From Nocardioides daejeonensis (GTDB taxonomy: Bacteria; Actinomycetota; Actinomycetes; Propionibacteriales; Nocardioidaceae), in assembly GCF_003194585.1 (NCBI RefSeq), contig NZ_QHKZ01000001.1, positions 124,001 through 188,000 on the forward strand: a stretch of 64,000 nucleotides of DNA, in the 5' to 3' direction. The notes beneath the pieces were generated by a model. It made no database searches. It saw only the letters and a list, made by a program, of their open reading frames with translations, and was not told the origin of the DNA. Positions 63,966 to 64,000 of the stretch are shown here, in pieces. Numbering within the stretch: the first letter of the stretch is position 1; each line of letters begins with the position of its first letter. The translations under genes and the position numbers were made by a program.

Positions 63966-64000
63966 CGCCCTGGACACCCGCACTTCTCAGACCGGCCACC

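Overview
The window is a high-GC, gene-dense chromosomal segment of an actinobacterium. Gene content and order (rimP-nusA-ylxR-infB-rbfA-truB, ribF, rpsO-pnp-M16 protease-dapB, then the Mycobacterium-like cluster of glycerate kinase, erpA, adenosine kinase, cytochrome aa3 and bcc genes, trpD, DEDD nuclease and NlpC/P60) point to Nocardioidaceae or a close relative. The family-level placement is inference. There is no rRNA, tRNA, CRISPR array, phage or transposon in the window. About fifty protein genes cover nearly all of it.

Layout. 1-7046: ribosome maturation and translation initiation, with a lipoprotein and a ferritin-like gene facing away at the left edge. 7261-15789: one giant secreted DUF11-repeat surface protein sitting between truB and ribF, which are often neighbours. 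15867-22266: ribF, a photolyase, and a sensor kinase/response regulator pair divergent from an MMPL exporter. 22414-28054: rpsO, pnp, M16 protease, a methyltransferase and dapB. 28191-31474: secreted M4 protease, acetyltransferase, a PaaD/DUF59-like protein and a DUF3043 membrane protein. 31624-36300: envelope-stress block pspA-pspAA-htpX-pspAB followed by NfeD-like and SPFH/flotillin genes. 36394-40240: nadA, acetyltransferase, glycerate kinase and erpA. 40317-54084: adenosine kinase, cysteine desulfurase with a TusA-like partner, and the respiratory supercomplex in two arms (ctaCDF forward; ctaE-qcrCAB reverse) with an L,D-transpeptidase and a flavin monooxygenase between them, then a CtaG-type assembly factor. 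54127-63965: an atypical receiver protein with trpD, a second giant secreted protein with fibronectin-like repeats, a stand-alone Lrp sensor domain, a DnaQ-UvrC fusion, small cysteine-rich proteins, a NYN-domain protein and an NlpC/P60 endopeptidase.

How it works together. The left third makes and matures ribosomes. The centre handles envelope maintenance. The right half builds the bcc-aa3 oxidase and supplies Fe-S and sulfur chemistry. A recurring regulatory feature is a TANNNT -10 element 6-8 nt before an ATG or GTG with no Shine-Dalgarno sequence, which predicts many leaderless mRNAs and helped fix starts. Operons are mostly joined by ATGA or GTGA overlaps. Long perfect hairpins without strong T-tracts close transcription units.

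Most unusual items: a chain of four mini-ORFs linked by ATGA overlaps in the infB leader; the 2842-residue DUF11 protein with an LPNAGG tail; a PaaD-like protein without its cysteine; a receiver domain lacking the conserved lysine; a His-rich QcrB tail; and a structured leader before the NlpC/P60 gene.
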